A stretch of DNA of 64,000 nucleotides from Pectinophora gossypiella (GCF_024362695.1 NC_065423.1:6069001-6133000), one strand, 5' to 3'. Positions 45,541-58,362 are shown, numbered from the stretch's first letter. Numbers and translations are program-made. Notes: a model not told the origin generated them from the letters alone.

Positions 45541-47929
45541 CACGAAATGTAAGCTGAATTTATTTTCAAAAACAGAGAATATCTTTACTGACCTAGGAAT
45601 ATACGTAGGTATAAGCATGAATTTGTTCCTAATTGGACTGTCCCGTAATGTTGACTAAATGTTAAATAGAAACACATTTAAGCTAAGTTGGTAGAGTTAT
45701 GGAATAGGAATAAAGTATCTTTGGTCGCTAATACCAATAGTGGCTGCATGTTGGTTTATGATGACTTCCCACAACGGAGATGTGGTTTTATTGTTTTAAG
45801 AGACTATCAGCGTAGACTGCCTGAATGTCTTCAGCTTAAGGATATTTTCCTCAATGTAACATACCTACTTAAGTAATAGTTTACTAGGTTCTTTATTGTT
45901 GTATAATAAAATGTAAAATTTAAAATGTCTTCAACATAATGAAACGCCCCGTTAGAAAGAAGTAGTATAGAAGAAGAAAGCGTCATCTTCATATAAAGTG
46001 CCATTTAAAAACTATTAGGAATCTTAATGTCCTTGTTAGTAAGATATCTGTTCCTATAAAAATACCTTTTAAGATTTAATGTCTTCTATCTCGTGGCTGT
46101 TTCCAACTTTGTCGCAGTAAAGATGGGAGGAATAATGCAAAATGTAATAGCACTTTGAAGAGCTATTAAATTATAGGTATTATGGTAGAAGTTTACCTAG
46201 GATATGCATTTTGTATATTGTTATTTGCAGTACAAACACAATTTGATAGTGCAATACCCTCGTTCAAACTGTTGAGCAGAGATGACCGAGTATAAACTAA
46301 ATCGAAATCCCAAAGGTACGAGGTACGCGACTCACGAATGGTTGTGTGTACTTACATCTATAGAACATCTATGAATTCGGCATCATGTGTACGATGTAAT
46401 AATAAACAATTTAGAATTCAATTTAGACAAAATACCGGGGATCTGAACTTCTTAGGAAGCGAGAATAAAAAAAATTCTCATTGTTAGTGAAGAATGTTCA
46501 ATCTGGATTAATCTTTGCATATTTCTGAGAGACGCAGACGGGAACAAACACTTGTACTTACTTTAATATCGCTTAATAATGAAGTCTTATGAAAACTTCA
46601 GAGCTGTGGCAGCACAATCTAGAACTTACAGAGTGCGTTAACTACAGTTTACTTAGTACCGAGCATAAAATCATGTGCACCAACGTAACGGCATGCTATA
46701 GTCAAGTCGATAGTAGGTAGCTGTTTTATGTTGGTGCACTGCTAAAGGTTAACGCCACTACAGTTACTACAGCAGTTACGTTACCACGTAACACTTTGGT
46801 AGCCACTCTATTATTAAGTTTATTATCATGCAGATACACTATATTGGAAGATAATCTAATTAGATTTTGTAACAAAATAACGTGGTTAGATTCAATATCA
46901 CGTTGGCGGTACTTCATCATACTTCACGAGTAGTTCATCTGGCGATGGATGTATCCCCGACCTGCAATTGGGATATAGTTTTGAGCTTACGTTATGTTAT
47001 GTTTTTGATTCAAAATGTTTTCACAAGAATATTAACTTCGTGGAATCGTGGAGTAGTTTTCGTCTCTATCTATCTTTAGGTACTTGACCTCTACATATTT
47101 ACTGTGTTTTAATTATATTTGTATAATAAAGGATACATCATGTTTGCTACGCCAAATAAATATATGAGTAAGAAATTAAATTTACAATACCTAAGTCAAG
47201 TTAAAAGAGAAAAAAACTCGAAATACTGCCTGTTACTTAAACAATTTAAACAATGAATTAAATCTTAAAAGTTGTACCAAGTTCAAAAACCAAGTATTGG
47301 AATAAAAGTCAGTAAACTGTTTAGTCCGATTATAAAAAAGCTAAAAAATAATGCTAAGATGTTTTCTTTCTTTTTTTCCATCACAAAAGTTTTTCTTTTA
47401 AAAGAAGTTTATTTGTTTTACTACGATTTCTTTTACTTATTCGTTCTCGACTCGGTGCTTGCCGTGCGTTAACCCATAAATACGTACCTAGAGTACCAAC
47501 TTATCCAAAAGTTGTAAAAAAATTCAATATATACACTCATGTTAGTAATTCCTACCTACTGGAGTAGGGTAAAGCACAGCTCAATGTTACATTATTTAAG
47601 TAAGTAGAGATAGCTTATAGAATACCCAGTCGTCTAGTGCATACATTGGTCTTCATCAAATGAAATCAATTTATTAGCATTACTTACATAGGTCATGGGA
47701 GTAAGCTACACAGGCTGCAAAAGATCGCGAAGAGTGGAAATCTGTTATTCGAGCCCTACAACCCAACAGGGGATAAAAGGATTAAAAGAGGAAAAGATAA
47801 AGGTCATGGTATAATAAAACAAGGAATGTTCAATCCTATGAAAAGCCGTAATTGTTAGCAATTTGCTGACGTAAGTTTTACATGAGTGTTACCATTAATT
47901 CATCAGTATCTCCAATATTCCTCAACATT
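45541..47929. other. No gene seen
   Basis: AT-rich. The frame at 45688-45876 (CGFIVLRDYQRRLPECLQLK) has no recognised motif and no splice context; possibly old retroelement sequence. Confidence 0.45.
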
Positions 47930-48115
47930 CTACATACATACATAAACTCACGCCTATTTCCCACCGGGGTAAGCAGAGACTATAGAATTCCATTTGCTTC
48001 GATCCTGACACACCTCTCTTGCTTCCTCCACATTCATCGATCGCTTCATACACGCACGCCGGTTCAGAGTAGATCGTATTGAACCTTTTCTAAGGACATT
48101 CTACAGATTTAAATT
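47930..48115. repeat. Repeat Q, uninterrupted copy
   Basis: TACATACATAAACTCACGCC, GGTAAGCAGAGACTATAGAA, CACGCCGGTTCAGAGTAGAT and TCTAAGGACATT. It shares the TATG-like end with the repeat at 1-110, so the two may use the same LINE for mobilisation. Confidence 0.6.
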
Positions 48116-48264
48116 TTATTAATTGAAATTACTATAACTACTATCACTATATATTAATATGTACATTATAATTACTATCACTTGACACAGATATAAAAAA
48201 AAAAACATTAAAACTGTAAGTAAATCTTTTACTAAAAGTACAAAATTGGCTTGTAAAATAAATT

Positions 48265-48385
48265 AAAAACATTAGTCGTGGGTTAATGTTTCTTTACAAA
48301 ATGGCAACGGAGGGTGAGATGACGTCAGCACGACTAACCTTGAAATGTTAGCTGTCACTTTTGAGCATACCTTTTTTATTATACC
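48265..48385. repeat. Inverted copy of the repeat at 2505-2615
   Basis: GTCGTGGGTTAATG, GATGACGTCAGC and CCTTGAAATGTTAGCTGTCA are the reverse complement of sequence at 2505-2615. Confidence 0.5.
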
Positions 48386-48399
48386 ATGATAAGGGTGCT

Positions 48400-48620
48400 A
48401 GGGACATGATGAGTGTCCGAAGTGTGCTGTCCCTATGTGTAACCTAGTTGTTGCCTGTCCTAGAACTGCCTCCCCGGGGGACAGGGCTAGAGGGGACTAG
48501 TAGGATCAATTGGGAGAGTCTAGGACACTAGGATGCTAGGGAGACAGTGCTGTGCCTATGTGTAACCTTGTTGTTGTCTGTCCTAGGACTCCCCGCGTCC
48601 CGCAACCCCTTTAGTAGGTC
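48400..48620. repeat. Two-copy tandem duplication, about 120-bp unit
   Basis: GTGCTGTCCCTATGTGTAAC near 48427 recurs as GTGCTGTGCCTATGTGTAAC near 48547; both are followed by TTGTTG and CTGTCCTAG and preceded by TGCTAGGGA. GC-richer than its surroundings; no ORF. Confidence 0.65.
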
Positions 48621-48791
48621 ACATTTTCAGACAGGTTGTGTAATACCATCCATTATAAATAAACAGAAAGTTTCATAATGGAAGCAATCAGCGCTTTCCA
48701 ACGCAACAAAACATTTTACCGCGAGCCTAACAAAACAACTCACTCAAACTTCCTAAAACTAATAAAATTGTAGTAATATAATAAAATGGTC

Positions 48792-48854
48792 GGAGCTCGG
48801 AGAATGCGTGACTTAAATCATAATGTCACTGGTTCGATTCCCGGCTTGGGCTCC
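48792..48854 (+). repeat. tRNA-like pseudogene
   Basis: GGAGCTC pairs with GGGCTCC as a 7-bp acceptor stem, and GGTTCGATTCC is a perfect B box, but there is no proper D arm and the T stem has mismatches. Not a functional tRNA. Confidence 0.4.
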
Positions 48855-49760
48855 AAACCACTGAATTCGACCTTAAGAGTTTGAATTCATGTTTGTATCT
48901 GTTAAAATGTGTGTGGATTGATTATTTCACCACTCGCAGACTGTATTAAAGGAAACGCTGATTGTTTTGCCACTTCGCATATAATTCGGTTTTAGTAGTT
49001 AATTACAAAGGTTACAAACACGTCCGACAAGAAGAGAAGTTCGATGAATACAAAATTAATTTAAAAATAGTAAAGAATTAATATATTTTTTTAACCTTTT
49101 TTTAAAAAGGTATTTTTATGTTGCAATTGTCAACAGGATCATAGATAATTGATATCACGTGGTTTCTAAGATTTGTGACTATTGTTTATATGTGACTGTT
49201 TAGGTAGTATCTGTATTTCTTTTGTGTGCAATAAACAGTTATTATTATATTGTATTGTAATCGAATAAAATGTATGCGATTGATATGTCATCTTATGTCA
49301 ATATGTACCTACTACATTTTATTCATTTTTCCCAAACGTTTGCTTATTTCTTCAAAGAGAGAATTTAATTAAGTAAGTAAAGGAAATTCTCAATCTTCCG
49401 ATATAAGTATGCTCTCTGATGAAAGGAATCCGCAAAAAAACTGGAATTCATTAAAGAACAAAGGCGAAAGAACGGGGAAATTACCTCAATGGAGCGGTAA
49501 CCCTCCACTACACAGAAATGCTTTCGATAAAAAAATCGTCTAAAAAATGAACTGTGAAGGAAATGCAGAAGTAGGATTGTGTTAAATCTGTAATTTAACA
49601 CAATTGGCTATTAACACATGTGACAATAAAATATGAAATATGTCGGATAATAATATATAGTTCTTTTTGTTAAGACCATTTTTAAATATTTTATTTTTAC
49701 AAAAGAAGAATGAGATTTTTTATCTGTGCATTACAAAACGGGCGTCCATGATTGAGCTGC

Positions 49761-49870
49761 GTGTGACGTCACATTTCACAAAACAATCACAAAATAAACA
49801 AAAACTGACAGGTTTCAAGTTAAATATACTGTTTGACAGTTTCTTTGTTTATTGAAATGTGACGTGTCTG
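49761..49870. repeat. Short foldback element with ACGTCACATTTCA arms
   Basis: GTGACGTCACATTTCACAAA at the left mirrors GAAATGTGACGTG at the right; AAAAACTGACAGG and TTTGACAGTTTC are a second inner pair. About 110 bp, single copy. Confidence 0.5.
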
Positions 49871-50027
49871 AGCAAAATGTCACGAGACCAACCGTTTTCA
49901 CGCGAATTTTGAAATTAATGAAGAAAAATACGTTTTTCCATTATATAAAGCTTTTTCGAGAAAATAAAATATTTTAAGATGTATAAAATAAGCCTTTGTA
50001 TTTTTTTTAATACCGATAACTGTCAAG

Positions 50028-50185
50028 TGGCACGTTAAGCCGTTGGTCCCAGTTATTACTTACTATGTAAGTACGTAGTCGTTACATGAGTTATGTCAGG
50101 GGCCTATGGCGGCTCAATAATAACCCTGACACCAGGGTTGATGGGGTTGGTAACTCACCTCACAACCCACACGATAGAAGAGAGA
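50028..50185 (+). repeat. SINE A1 tail fragment
   Basis: GCACGTTAAGCCGTTGGTCC, CTGACACCAGGGTTGATGGG and CACAACCCACACGATAGAAG; the tRNA-like head is missing. Confidence 0.7.
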
Positions 50186-50572
50186 GAGAATACTGTCAAG
50201 TACCGAATTGGTATTCTACGATCAGTCAATAGGGAACATATTTATATTAGATTTACAGATACAGTTGTTAAACAATGGGGTTTGGATTTAAAAGGACTTT
50301 GAGCCTAACGATTATGTACGAACTCTCATTCAAAACAGCAGGTAGGTAACAAGGTATCCATTTTATAATGTCCGAAGCCCCATAAATGTAACATGAAAAT
50401 TCAATTACAGCGCCGATACAATTTACGGCGTCTCCTGCGAGTAATGGAATTTTAAATGAAATTCGAAAATCCAGCGAACAGAGCACTTTACACATGATAA
50501 ACGTAAATATTAAAGGTTCAGCATAGCTTTTAAGGGTAGCATTAATTTCATAATTAATTGTATTGAAGGCCA

Positions 50573-50685
50573 AAATACTATCAATCCTATTACATAAACA
50601 GCCTATATCCTCAATCAATCGGATGGGGTAGCGTATGGTGCATAGAGCATAACTTCACCACGCTGCTACGCTGCGTTAAGTACTT
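50573..50685 (-). repeat. SINE A2 tail fragment
   Basis: CAGCCTATATCCTCAATCAA and CACCACGCTGCTACGCTGCG are the reverse of the A2 tail. Confidence 0.5.
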
Positions 50686-51954
50686 ACTTTTTATTTTATT
50701 TAAAGGATAACGTGTTGTATAATTGTTTTTGATAGATTGACAAAAGTTTTTATACTAAAGCTATGTTACATAACACACTTAAAGGTAAGTAAGTAAGCTT
50801 ATGAGCAACATATTATTATTATTATTATAAATTGTTAGGACAAAATTGTCTACACAGTTTATAAAAAAAAATTGTTTTGCACCACAACTTAAAAGAAAAA
50901 TGCAATCTATAGACTTGAAAAACTATAAATAATTAGCTTATTAAAAGCTTATTTATCAAATTACTTATGTTTTACAGAAAATTCTAACAACTAGGTGTCT
51001 AGGATACACGGAACAAAAGTAATTTCATACTAATTTGCCGCGGAATTAAAATTGCTCGTCGAAACTTTGTCAATAAATTAATCCCTATTAAGTACAACAA
51101 TACTTTGCTCATAAGTACAATATTTAATTCTCGTAAAGTTCCCCCCTGACCTTCAAACTTTTCAGTAAGACGGCACGAGTATCTATCGATCGATATCAAC
51201 TACACTTAGGTCGTAATAATCTATCGATGTTGTCGCCATCACCATTACCCCCAAAGGTCAAACATAAAGAACTTTGAATACCCTTCCTGTTACGTGGACT
51301 GCAATACACAATATGCTAGCATGTAAGTAATTTTGTACTAACGCACTACGGATATAATTATCCGGAATAAATTAATTTGAATATTTAAGAAAGTAAGTAA
51401 AATATTTATTTCCTCTACAAATAACATTGATCTTATACTAATTTACAATAATTTTATAGCATGAACATTAATAATATTTGTAAAGGCTTGATCTTAAACT
51501 AGGATACCCTGTGTTATAAGTCTCCAGGCCTCCACCTCCAGGAATACGGTCATGAATAATGTTATCAATAGAGCAATACAAAGAAAGTAAAAAATAAATA
51601 AATACGTAAGTAATATGAGAAAAGTAATTTAAAAATACTATTACAAAAAGGTAGAGAGTGTGTGTGTGTGTGTGTGTGTGTATTTATTAATGAGTTACCA
51701 ACACTTTTATTGAAAATTATATTTATGTACTTACTTATACGTATTTGTGTTTGACAATAATTCAATATCGAGTTTCGTGTACCTACGTGTAGAAACTAAA
51801 TCGCTCTAGCTGCCGTGAAGGGTATAGTTAATCGTTTGGCCATGTGGGCGATTCGCTACTTAGACTTTCTGATAGAGAACGACACACCGGCATTCACATT
51901 TTATTGTATTATTACTTTTGACGTCATAAAAACCTTTTGTGAAGCAAGAGAAAT
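50686..51954. other. No gene seen; (GT)n microsatellite
   Basis: AT-rich, with a GTGTGTGTGTGTGTGTGTGT tract at 51657-51682. Nothing else recognised. Confidence 0.5.
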
Positions 51955-52045
51955 ATGCCAGGATCAAAGCAAATGGAATTCCATAACTTCTGCTTACTCC
52001 GGTAGGAAATAGACATGAGTTTATGCATGTATGTGTTATGATCTT
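51955..52045. repeat. Repeat Q fragment, reverse orientation
   Basis: GCCAGGATCAAAGCAAATGG, TTCTGCTTACTCCGG and ATGAGTTTATGCATGTATG are the reverse of the Q start. Confidence 0.5.
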
Positions 52046-52404
52046 CATGACATGGACTATAAACGGTTACAAATAACACTAGTATTACAGTTGTGCTTGT
52101 ATACATTAATTGAATGTAGAAATACCTAGTTTTATAAATTGTTATACTTCATCATCATCAGCCGTATGACGCCCACTGTTGGGCAATTGTTATACTTATT
52201 GTAAATTATTCTAACTTCAATTACTCGTATTAGTAACTCACTCTATAAACGTATCCTCTCATTTGACGTTAAATGTCAACTGTCAACTCGAGGATTCGCA
52301 GTCTGTGGTTAGCGGCAAAACGTACGGCTTTGTTACAGATAGTGTTAAAATTATATTTATATTTAATAAAAGTTTTACTTGTTATACTAACATAAAGTTA
52401 TTAT

Positions 52405-52707
52405 TTACACGACAAATCCCTTCCCTGGGTTGTACTCTAACATATGTTTGACCTTACATATCAAACTGTGTCGACAGAACAACCCATCAATTCCGCGGGT
52501 AGCATTGATTAAAATTGGATTTACCAACTCGTTAACAAGAACTCTGTAGTTTTCGAATTTTATACAAATGTTAATGTCATGCGTATAATTTGTGGTTAGG
52601 TACAACACATCAGTATTCACAGCTTTTACAGAAATAGAGACCACAACTAGGAAGAGACAATATAACCTTTGAAACCGTACGAAACCACGGCACATCTCAC
52701 AACACAT
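52405..52707 (-). CDS. Possible signal-peptide first exon of an unidentified protein
   Basis: The frame starts MCCEMCRGFVRFQRLYCLFL and continues VVVSISVKAVNTDVLYLTTN. The hydrophobic run followed by a polar region looks like a secretory signal peptide, with two N-glycosylation sites (NYT, NAT) after it. A good donor (ATAT|GTAAGG) lies inside the frame after RHSLI at 52458, so the coding exon could be 52458-52707 rather than the full 100 codons. I found no convincing next exon on the minus strand and recognise no family. It may be a chance frame. Confidence 0.25.
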   Translation of the reverse strand: MCCEMCRGFVRFQRLYCLFLVVVSISVKAVNTDVLYLTTNYTHDINICIKFENYRVLVNELVNPILINATRGIDGLFCRHSLICKVKHMLEYNPGKGFVV

Positions 52708-53654
52708 TTACTGGTAGTCTTTTGAAATTACCTAGCCATTAGGCAGATAGCGAGTGAAAAATGGAACAATTTAAAAAACAAATTTGTAAACGTCATATTA
52801 AAAACAGCCAGTGTCCTTATTATTAAAGAGTTTTTACAACATGAAAGATTGGACCCACGTTACCTCTAGTGGGGAATTTCTAGTGGGTTAGACAAAATCG
52901 TAAGTCTACCTACACCCACAAACCACAAGTTTACTATTTAAACACAATTCAAGTAGGTACCTGAGTGTTTCTACTCCTGAAAAACTGCCTGGTTATTGAT
53001 TCATTTATCGGAAGCCTGTGACTGTTACTGAGACGTAATTTATTGCTGTTAATGGTAAAAAGGAAACCCATTTTGGTACATCATATTCAGTACATACATT
53101 TAAACTTTGCTCTTTATCTCAACACCACAAAACGAAACCATTAATGTAACAAGATTTAACTATATCGTTATTTGTTGACTACACAATCAGTGTTCAGCTG
53201 AACAGCGAAATAAACTGAAACTGAATTCAAAAACTCGTTAGCAAACATTCAACAGTTCGTCAAATGCATTGTGAGCATAGCTGACGTGAGTTGGCGTTTA
53301 CTAAGCGCAGCATTTCTGTAATGAGCGCTCAAATGCAAAAGTGAATTCCGCTTATTTAGTAAAGCTGCTTCATAATTATGACGTTGACATTTTCATTATG
53401 GAGTTTACATTAATTAAGTTTTGTTTACTTAAATAATGGAGGGTAAAGTAAGCAAAAAGATAATGGCGCATGGCAGAGCGAGAATTAATTAGATATTGAT
53501 TGTAATCTTAGTAGGTGCGTGTACTTTACGTGCTTCAACTCAGTTGAGTGACCAAGTCGAAGGCCTTCAAACGGCTTGAAAATGCTGGCAACTTAGATTA
53601 GCTACTACACAGAAACCTCCATCAAAACTCAGTGAAACAGAGAACTGCTTATTT
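52708..53654. other. No gene seen
   Basis: AT-rich sequence, no exon-like or repeat-like signal recognised. Confidence 0.5.
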
Positions 53655-53745
53655 TTCGCCGTGACTTATTATAGATTTGCCGCAAATGGCATTAACTACT
53701 TGGCCGGACAAAAGGGAGCTCTGAGGGCTCTCACCAGAGTACTGG
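53655..53745 (-). repeat. LINE 3' end, family C
   Basis: Reverse orientation: GCCGTGACTTATTATAGATT and CATTAACTACTTGGCCGGAC. Confidence 0.65.
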
Positions 53746-54087
53746 AGTAACCTCTTGAATATATTGGAAAAAGTAATTTTTTCTTGTTTTCAATATTCAA
53801 ATTAAGAACTGACATGACCTTAAAAAAGCTTTATTTCTGGTTGGCCAAAAACCCCCGAAGCTATTAAGTGTTGTGGTTCCCGTATAATTGGTTCTTAGCC
53901 GATTTTAACGCGGAAAACAATCTTGAACAATCTCGAAGGAGCTCGCCTCAATTTGTTTATGTAAATCTTCCGGTACCATTGAGTGAAGGACTAATGTATT
54001 GTCAAGAAAGCGGAAATCTTGAAACAATTTAAATTTCTATTAAGATTAATTGGTGCCCAAACATTACATGACATGCCACAAAATCAT

Positions 54088-54297
54088 TTTTTTACGTGAC
54101 TTATTGTAGATTTGTCGCAGATGGCATTAACTACTTGGCCGGATAAATGGGGAGCGCTGAGATACTCTCACCCGGTACAAAAAGACAACAGGTCTGAGGT
54201 ACCCAGACCCAGGTACCCAGTTGCGCGCGAACCTCGGCTCAGGGCGTCGTCTGAGAGAAAGAATATTTGAAAGAATTAATCGACTAGGGTCGATAGC
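54088..54297 (-). repeat. LINE 3' end, family C, long copy
   Basis: Poly-T, ACGTGACTTATTGTAGATTT, CGCGAACCTCGGCTCAGGGC and GAAAGAATTAATCGACTAGG. SINE A1 begins directly after it. Confidence 0.7.
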
Positions 54298-54299
54298 GA

Positions 54300-54542
54300 T
54301 CAAAGGCCCCTGATATGGCTCAACCACTACTTACTTACATCAGTAAGTAGTAACCTAGACCAACGGCTTAACGTGCCTTCTGAACGGAACTTCTTACTTT
54401 TTGGACAATCAGGTGATAAGCCTGTAATGACCTAACCAAACTAGGGATCACAAAGTGATTTTTGTGATATGTCCCCACCGGGATTCGAACCCGGGACCTC
54501 CGGATCGTGAGCCCAACGCTCAACCACTGGACCACGGAGGCC
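54300..54542 (-). mobile_element. tRNA-derived SINE A1
   Basis: Minus-strand head GGCCTCCGTGGTCCAGTGG with CGGGTTCGAATCCCGGTGGG. The tail is shortened at CCTTTGATC, where it meets the LINE end. Confidence 0.8.
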
Positions 54543-55299
54543 ATTAATTTATTATTATTAATAACGATTGCTGAAACAAAATACATGTTTCACTCTACAG
54601 TTACTTTGTAAGTAAACAAGTGAAACAAAATTTTCAATACAAATTGATACTGTAGACTTGTTAGTAATTTGTTCCTAAATATTATTAATTCTTAGTACAA
54701 TATTATTAAATTTCCATTTGTAAAACGAATATTAATTTCACTAAAGCTATTGACGCAAACGTTGAATTCGAAATTATTCATTCGTAATAAATTTTCATAA
54801 GTATTGTTTTGGTGAAGTAGAGCGAAATTCGTGTGCGTGTAACTTCATATAAACGTAGATATAAACTAAGTACCTAAGTATTATGTTTCAGTGCGCCTAT
54901 TATTGCATTCGCTACTAATTTTACACTTTATTTATCACAATAATGGAAATACTTAGATAAAATAAATGTTTATATGTCTGCGTATTAATAAGTTATAGGC
55001 ATTATCAAACGATTGGTATACAGTAAGTACTTACATTAATACAAATTAATATCAAAAACCGGAAAAAGAATTGTATTTGTGGTTCTGATTGGACCATATT
55101 AGTAACACAATATTAGGAACTATCAGTTTACAAGTCCATCATTTATGACATAATGTGATAATGTACTCTTACCTTCCTATCTATGATTATATAGAGCGTT
55201 GGAAAAATGGCACCGCAAGGAGTGGAGTAAGTGAGTAGGTGCCTACAAGGTACAACATAGTAGAATTTAGTATAATAATATGGGTATTTAAGTTATTGT
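54543..55299. other. No gene seen
   Basis: AT-rich; no exon or repeat recognised. Confidence 0.5.
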
Positions 55300-55310
55300 A
55301 TTCGTAACGG

Positions 55311-55577
55311 GGAGGAGCTCGGTCTGCGATTGTTGAAGTTAAGCAACTTTCGCAAAGGCCGGTCAAAGGATGGGTGACCACAAAATAAAATTTTCATCCT
55401 GAGCTCCTCCGTGCTTCGGAAGGCACGTTAAGCCGTTGGTCCCGGCTGCATTAGCAGTCGTTAATAACCATCAATCCGCACTGGGCCCGCGTGATGGTTT
55501 AAGGCCCGATCTCCCTATCCATCCATAGGGAAGGCCCGTGCCCCAGCAGTGGGGACGTTAATGGGCTGATGATGATG
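55311..55577 (+). mobile_element. tRNA/5S-like SINE (family B) with 11-bp target duplication
   Basis: ATTCGTAACGG lies on both sides (55300-55310 and 55578-55588). GAAGTTAAGCAAC and GGATGGGTGACC mark the 5S-like part; the tRNA A-box segment present at 30390-30692 is missing, apparently deleted between two CTCG repeats. Ends in (GAT)n. Confidence 0.85.
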
Positions 55578-55859
55578 ATTCGTAACGGTAATGTGTAATT
55601 GGTTGGTGTTTGTAGTTAATTTTATTGGTGTTGTGTACTATTCAGCACATATTGAAATGTATTCACCTTTATTCCTAATGCAACTTTCTTTACTAAATTC
55701 AAATACAATGCATGAACTCTTGAGATATTTGTATGCCAATCTCATGGCAGTGCATAATGATACATGTTTAATGTTATGTAATGTTTAATAAGATCTTCTT
55801 GTCGTATGTACACAAGTAAATTATTTTGTATTTGTAAAAAACTAAAAACATGTAGGTAT

Positions 55860-56018
55860 GTACGGTCACGAGCATTAATATGTATACACTTTGGTACCAT
55901 GTCACATTAAATTTTTTGACAAATTAAACTGTAAGTCTCACTAAATGTCAAATATGTTAGTACGACAGAGTCCTAAAGTGGGTATATTATATTTCTCATG
56001 ACTCATGACTGTACCTAC
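55860..56018. repeat. MITE, family G, well preserved
   Basis: From TACGGTCACGAGCATTAATA to CATGACTGTACC, ends inverted. Confidence 0.65.
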
Positions 56019-56760
56019 GTATCAATGTATGTACCTATGTAATGAACCAAAAAAAGGAACATAATTTATTTATCCCGCTAACAAGGCACAAGCAACGTAT
56101 AACCTCAAAACAAACGATCCCCGCGACAATTTAATATCGCCATAAATTTTCCTGGCGATTCTCCGCTCGCTTAGAGTACACGGGTTCCGCATGTAATATT
56201 TTCCTTATTTCATATTTTTGCTCACACATTTGTCTTGTTGCAGATGTGGTAACGTTGTGTGAATTTGTGGAACGAGAAATTGCAGTATGTGTGGTTGGGA
56301 TTAGGTTTAATCTTGCAAAATCCGTGTTTCGTCAGTACGCTGGCTACGGGGCTGAAAATTCAGCACATGATTGAACTCCTCTCAGACAATGGGTTTATAT
56401 TGTCATCCACCTGAGACACATTGCTACAAATTTTACTGCCAGGTGATACTTAATACTCGTCAGTGCTCAGTTGTCATCTCTCTGACCGACACCGTTTTGT
56501 TACCTAAACCACAAAATACATAATATATAGTCCTACCTATACGCATTCACTGCTATCTTATTTACACGTGGAAAAAAATAATTACAAAAAATGTCTTTTT
56601 TAATATACGTAAGCGTTAAAAGTTATCGAACAGTTTTTTTATAGATACCTATTACATAAATTTGTTTAGGTACTATTTAGTGTATTTTAGGTACCATTGT
56701 AAAGCAGCGTGGTAGGGTATGCTCCATACATATACATACATACCCATGTTGTGTAATAAA
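56019..56760. other. No gene seen
   Basis: AT-rich with a short SINE A2-like GTATGCTCCATAC fragment near 56718. Confidence 0.45.
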
Positions 56761-56823
56761 GGCCTCCGTGGTCAAGTGGTTGAGCGTTGGGCTCACGATC
56801 CGGAGGTCCCGGGTTCGAATCCG
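56761..56823 (+). repeat. tRNA-like head of SINE A1 only
   Basis: GGCCTCCGTGGTCAAGTGG through GGTCCCGGGTTCGAATCC, then unrelated sequence. Because only the tRNA-like part remains it could be mistaken for a tRNA, but it lacks a pairing 3' acceptor strand. Confidence 0.7.
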
Positions 56824-58054
56824 AAAGTAAATAGTAATAAGTAAATATCGCCATGTTTGAACGTAGTTCCCATTTTATCAATTTCTTGTGTAAGTAATGA
56901 AAGTAAATTCAGAATTTCTTGGTGCACGATTGGTTAGTATTATAGTTCTTGCCAGAGTAGTATCAAAATGTATTACATATTTAATTAATACTTACACTTT
57001 ACATGCCTGAGTTATTTTTCGGAATGTACCTGAAAAAAACATTCTAAAAGAGTTCGCGGTTGTCCTTCCATTCATACTTAGTCATCTAATATGCGAGAAT
57101 AATTAAGACATTCTAGACAACCTGTTTTCTAAGCTTAGGCCGCATCATCTCCTTATTAATAAAAATAAGTATGTTTTTGTTATAAACCATTTTCACTCAA
57201 GCGCTAATGGACTAAGAGCTCTTCCTATAAACAACTTACTAACTGACATGCGTCAGCGGCTGTAACTTTGTGTTTACCGGATAAACAGTGCCGACAAATA
57301 TAAAGCCCTCAGGAAAAGCTTCTGAGAGTATGAAAGTGCTTCGTTTCCTCTCTGTCCCTATAGTGAATGCTGTCTTAGACAAAAATAAGACATGTAAAAA
57401 CCAAAACAAGAAAACACATCTTGTTTACTTGTTTTGTTTTATTTTCTGATTGAGAACCGGGGCCCAATGAGAAGCAGGAGTCGTATACCTGGGGAATTCA
57501 TTAACTTCAACATCTAATCAGAGCTTCGTTGCAGATTCACCCGTTCGCAAAATGTTCTTTTCGCCAAATAGGTAAATATCCCCTTCGCTTTCTGCGTCGA
57601 TTATCTTATATTCTCCAATATAACATTTTAAGCAAAAATATGAGCTGTAATTTTCAGCGAATTACAATCACCGGGATTAAGATTGCGATGGATGCTGTAC
57701 TTAAGACAATTAAATAATGACTGTTGGTCTGCCAAAAATAAAATAAATAAATAAATACTTAAATAACTGTCTAGACACCATCTCCTACGGCAGATGACAT
57801 TGAAATATCCCACTATCGACAGCTTACCGAGTCAGGCAGTGAAGCGTGCGTTGTGTAGCCATGCGTTGCTTTCTTCCGCTTCGCCGCTGCTGGATCGATA
57901 CTTCTAGTCTTTGTTACAATGAATACATGTTCGTATTTGCCGTACATCAACAAGCGACAACCATCAAGTGCCGTCTGAAGATGCGATTTTAGTAGGAAGG
58001 TCAGAACCACAGTTGTGCTGAATGTTAATTGGGTAGTCCTAGGTCAAAGATCAC
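56824..58054. other. No gene seen
   Basis: AT-rich; the GC-richer block 57830-58010 has no recognised motif. Confidence 0.45.
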
Positions 58055-58172
58055 ATTTATGAAACAAATAAAAGAGAAGGTGCAGGTCGTGTCGTATCGG
58101 GAGGTGAAGGTTTTGGCGGGAAGAAGAGAGGAATGGCGATTACTCCACCGACAAGAGCGCAGCTCTTAAATA
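58055..58172 (+). pseudogene. LINE 3' ORF remnant
   Basis: The frame reads KQIKEKVQVVSYREVKVLAG, then REEWRLLHRQERSS and a stop; same family as 13098-13292. Confidence 0.6.
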
Positions 58173-58206
58173 GAGAGAGAGAGGTCAAAGATAAATTAAG
58201 AAATTC

Positions 58207-58362
58207 TGGGGGGTCAAAATGGCCACATCGAAGCAAATTACCTAAGAAAGCAATATGGCTATTTGACATTAAATTTGTTTGCATTACGCACTTACGTTAA
58301 TATGCGCAAATGTCAAATTGCAATATTAGTTTTTTAGATTAATTGTTTCGATGTGTTTAACG
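58207..58362. repeat. Foldback MITE, family E, inverted centre
   Basis: GGTCAAAATGGCCACATCGA to TTGTTTCGATGTG. The centre (TTGCATTACGCACTTACG) is in the opposite orientation to the copy at 11015. Confidence 0.65.

Noticed and set aside
50268..50618. 116-codon minus-strand frame
   Set aside because: No motif, no splice context, and it overlaps a SINE tail at one end; frames of this length occur by chance in AT-rich DNA.
56761..56823. tRNA gene
   Set aside because: It is the head of the SINE found whole elsewhere and lacks a pairing acceptor strand.
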